Below are positions 6,360-7,512 of a DNA stretch of 7,512 nt, one piece after another (within the stretch, counting starts at the first letter, position 1; each line of letters opens with the position of its first letter). The notes beneath the pieces were generated by a model. It did not search any database. It had not been told where the DNA came from and worked only from the letters and a program-made list of their open reading frames with translations. The translations under genes were made by a program, and so were the position numbers. The DNA is from a bacterium (GTDB taxonomy: Bacteria; Krumholzibacteriota; Krumholzibacteria; LZORAL124-64-63), in contig QNDV01000105.1 of the NCBI GenBank assembly GCA_003646045.1, positions 1 through 7,512 on the forward strand, written 5' to 3'.

Positions 6360-7512
6360 TCATTCGGCGCTATTCCCGGCGCCGCATCCCGGTCGGTCCC
6401 GGAGGTGGGGTGAATCCGGCTTCAGGGAGAAATCACCCCGGCCGGGGGCGGTAAAGAGGGGATCCTGGCGGATGTTGCCATCCTGGCCGAGCAGGGGTGC
6501 CAGGGCGCCCGCCCAGTCTCCCTCGGAGTTGCCGTAGATGAGACTGCAGCGTATTTCCACCCGTGTGCCGCCCTCCAGTCCCATGGCGCTGCCCTGCTGG
6601 GTGTAGGCGATGAGAGAGTGGTCCAGGCGGAGCGACGAGTTACCGCTGGCCAGGATGCCGCCGCCGATACCGGCGGTGTTGAGCACCAGGAAACTGTCTT
6701 CGAGGGAAATGGTCGAACCGGCCAGGAACACCGCGCCGCCGATGGTGGCCGTATTGGTCGTGAACATGCTGCCGGCGACCACGAATCTCGCCGCCTCGTG
6801 CCCGCTGATGGCACCGCCGTTGCGGCTGAGGTTGGCTTCGAAATCGCATGCCCGCGCGGTTACGACACCGGCGCGGTTGCTCACTGCTCCGCCGTTGGAA
6901 CCCGCGTTGTTCATGAACCTGCAGGCTTCCAGGAGAATGTCCGACGCACCACAAAAAACAGCACCACCCTGTTCGGCGGAGTTGCGCTCGAAGCGGCAAC
7001 CCTTGAATTCCAGTGAACCATCGATCACGGCCACCGCGCCGCCGAACTCGGCCTGGTTGTCCATGAATCCACAATTCTCGAAGTGCGGGGTCCTGCTGCC
7101 GGTGCAGAGAACGGCGCCACCACCACCGGTCGACATCCTGTCGCCCGCCGCGTGACCGTTGATGACAGTCAGGTCGGCAATGCGGAGGGAACCGTCACCG
7201 GTGATGACGAACCCGCGATGGGGTGTAACCCACTGGCCGCCGGCACAGTCGATGATGCAGGCTGCCCGGTTGCCGCTGCGCGAGCGGATGGTGATTTCCG
7301 TGTCACCGCAGGAGATGTCCCGGTTGCCGTCCCCGGTGAAGATCCCGTCCTCGAGCAGGACCACGTCTCCCGCCGAGCAGGCATCCACGGCAGTCTGGAT
7401 CGTGGAGTGGTCGCCAAGGCCATCCGGTCGCACCGATCTGGTGGCTGCCCAGCTGTCCCCTGACAGTGCCAGGGCCAACACCGTGGTCACCAGAAGACCC
7501 GCGCGGGGGATG
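6360..7512 (-). CDS. Secreted right-handed parallel beta-helix repeat protein (partial, N-terminus at window edge)
   Basis: A GTG at 7490 would give 376 residues, but the frame stays open to the edge and reads IPRAGLL just before it. Together with VTTVLALALSG and SWAA this makes a signal peptide: basic n-region, hydrophobic core, small-residue cleavage site. The true start is therefore probably beyond 7512. Numbering from 7490, residues 18-115 resemble the opening of pectin-lyase-fold proteins (STIQTAVDACSAGDVVLLEDG). Residues about 124-323 hold eight coils of 25-26 residues, most starting GGAV or GGAI. The end, DPLF...GDFSLKPDSP (343-361), is a common tail of such proteins in FCB-group and related bacteria. 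It is probably exported to the periplasm or cell surface. There are no visible catalytic residues, and I see no sorting domain after the tail. It is unrelated in function to the sdh genes downstream. Function unknown. Confidence 0.85.
   Translation of the reverse strand, partial: IPRAGLLVTTVLALALSGDSWAATRSVRPDGLGDHSTIQTAVDACSAGDVVLLEDGIFTGDGNRDISCGDTEITIRSRSGNRAACIIDCAGGQWVTPHRGFVITGDGSLRIADLTVINGHAAGDRMSTGGGGAVLCTGSRTPHFENCGFMDNQAEFGGAVAVIDGSLEFKGCRFERNSAEQGGAVFCGASDILLEACRFMNNAGSNGGAVSNRAGVVTARACDFEANLSRNGGAISGHEAARFVVAGSMFTTNTATIGGAVFLAGSTISLEDSFLVLNTAGIGGGILASGNSSLRLDHSLIAYTQQGSAMGLEGGTRVEIRCSLIYGNSEGDWAGALAPLLGQDGNIRQDPLFTAPGRGDFSLKPDSPHLRDRPGCGAGNSAE
6522..7121 (-). repeat. Eight-coil beta-helix repeat, period 25-26 residues (about 75-78 bases)
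   Basis: Coils begin at residues 124, 150, 175, 200, 225, 251, 276 and 301 (numbered from the GTG at 7490), the first seven with GGAV, GGAI or GGGI and the last with SAMG. Each coil carries the pattern [CS]-x-[FLI]-x-x-N: C140, C165, C190 and C215 in the first four, S241, S266, S292 and S316 in the rest, and Asn at 145, 170, 195, 220, 246, 271 and 321. The repeat is at protein level; the DNA copies have diverged, so this is an old duplication. Confidence 0.8.

Noticed and set aside
1..7512. CRISPR array, insertion sequence, tRNA, rRNA, phage or defence genes
   Set aside because: Looked for on both strands. There are no direct-repeat arrays, transposase motifs, terminal inverted repeats or RNA-gene signatures; the window is filled by metabolic genes and one beta-helix protein.

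Overview
The window reads as chromosomal DNA from a GC-rich bacterium. Every gene I can support lies on the minus strand, so transcription runs from high to low coordinates. I see no mobile element, CRISPR array, tRNA or rRNA. The organism cannot be named from this sequence. A Bacteroidetes/epsilon-type succinate dehydrogenase (single five-helix dihaem cytochrome b subunit, order C-A-B) beside a secreted beta-helix protein ending in a 'DPLF...GDFSL...DSP' tail suggests the FCB superphylum or a related uncultured lineage with menaquinone. That is inference from family habits, not a measurement.

Layout in transcription order: (1) a secreted right-handed beta-helix repeat protein, cut at its N-terminus by the right edge of the window (7512 to 6360). 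(2) A 160-base AT-richer spacer with several small inverted repeats, the likely control region for the next operon. (3) sdhC, sdhA and sdhB (6199 to 2779), packed with gaps of 2 and 14 bases, encoding a complete type-B succinate:quinone oxidoreductase. (4) hypC (2752 to 2477), a [NiFe]-hydrogenase maturation chaperone, 26 bases after sdhB and apparently in the same transcript. (5) A hairpin with a T-tract further downstream, likely ending the operon. (6) A spacer with a 6-5-6 inverted repeat. (7) A large flavin/iron-sulfur fusion oxidoreductase starting at 2248 and running off the left edge (at least 749 residues).

The SDH subunits form one membrane complex: SdhA oxidises succinate (or reduces fumarate), SdhB carries electrons through three Fe-S clusters, and SdhC exchanges them with quinone through two haems. 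The large FAD/Fe-S protein is probably another electron-input dehydrogenase, but its substrate is unclear because the metal-binding motifs of 2-hydroxy-acid dehydrogenases are not recognisable in it. HypC has no partner gene here. Its position in the sdh operon is the most unusual organisational feature and hints at a link between hydrogen and fumarate/succinate metabolism.

I did not find a clearly new system. The points most worth checking are the sdhCAB-hypC arrangement, the atypical flavin domain, and the regular 25-residue Cys/Ser and Asn ladders of the beta-helix protein.
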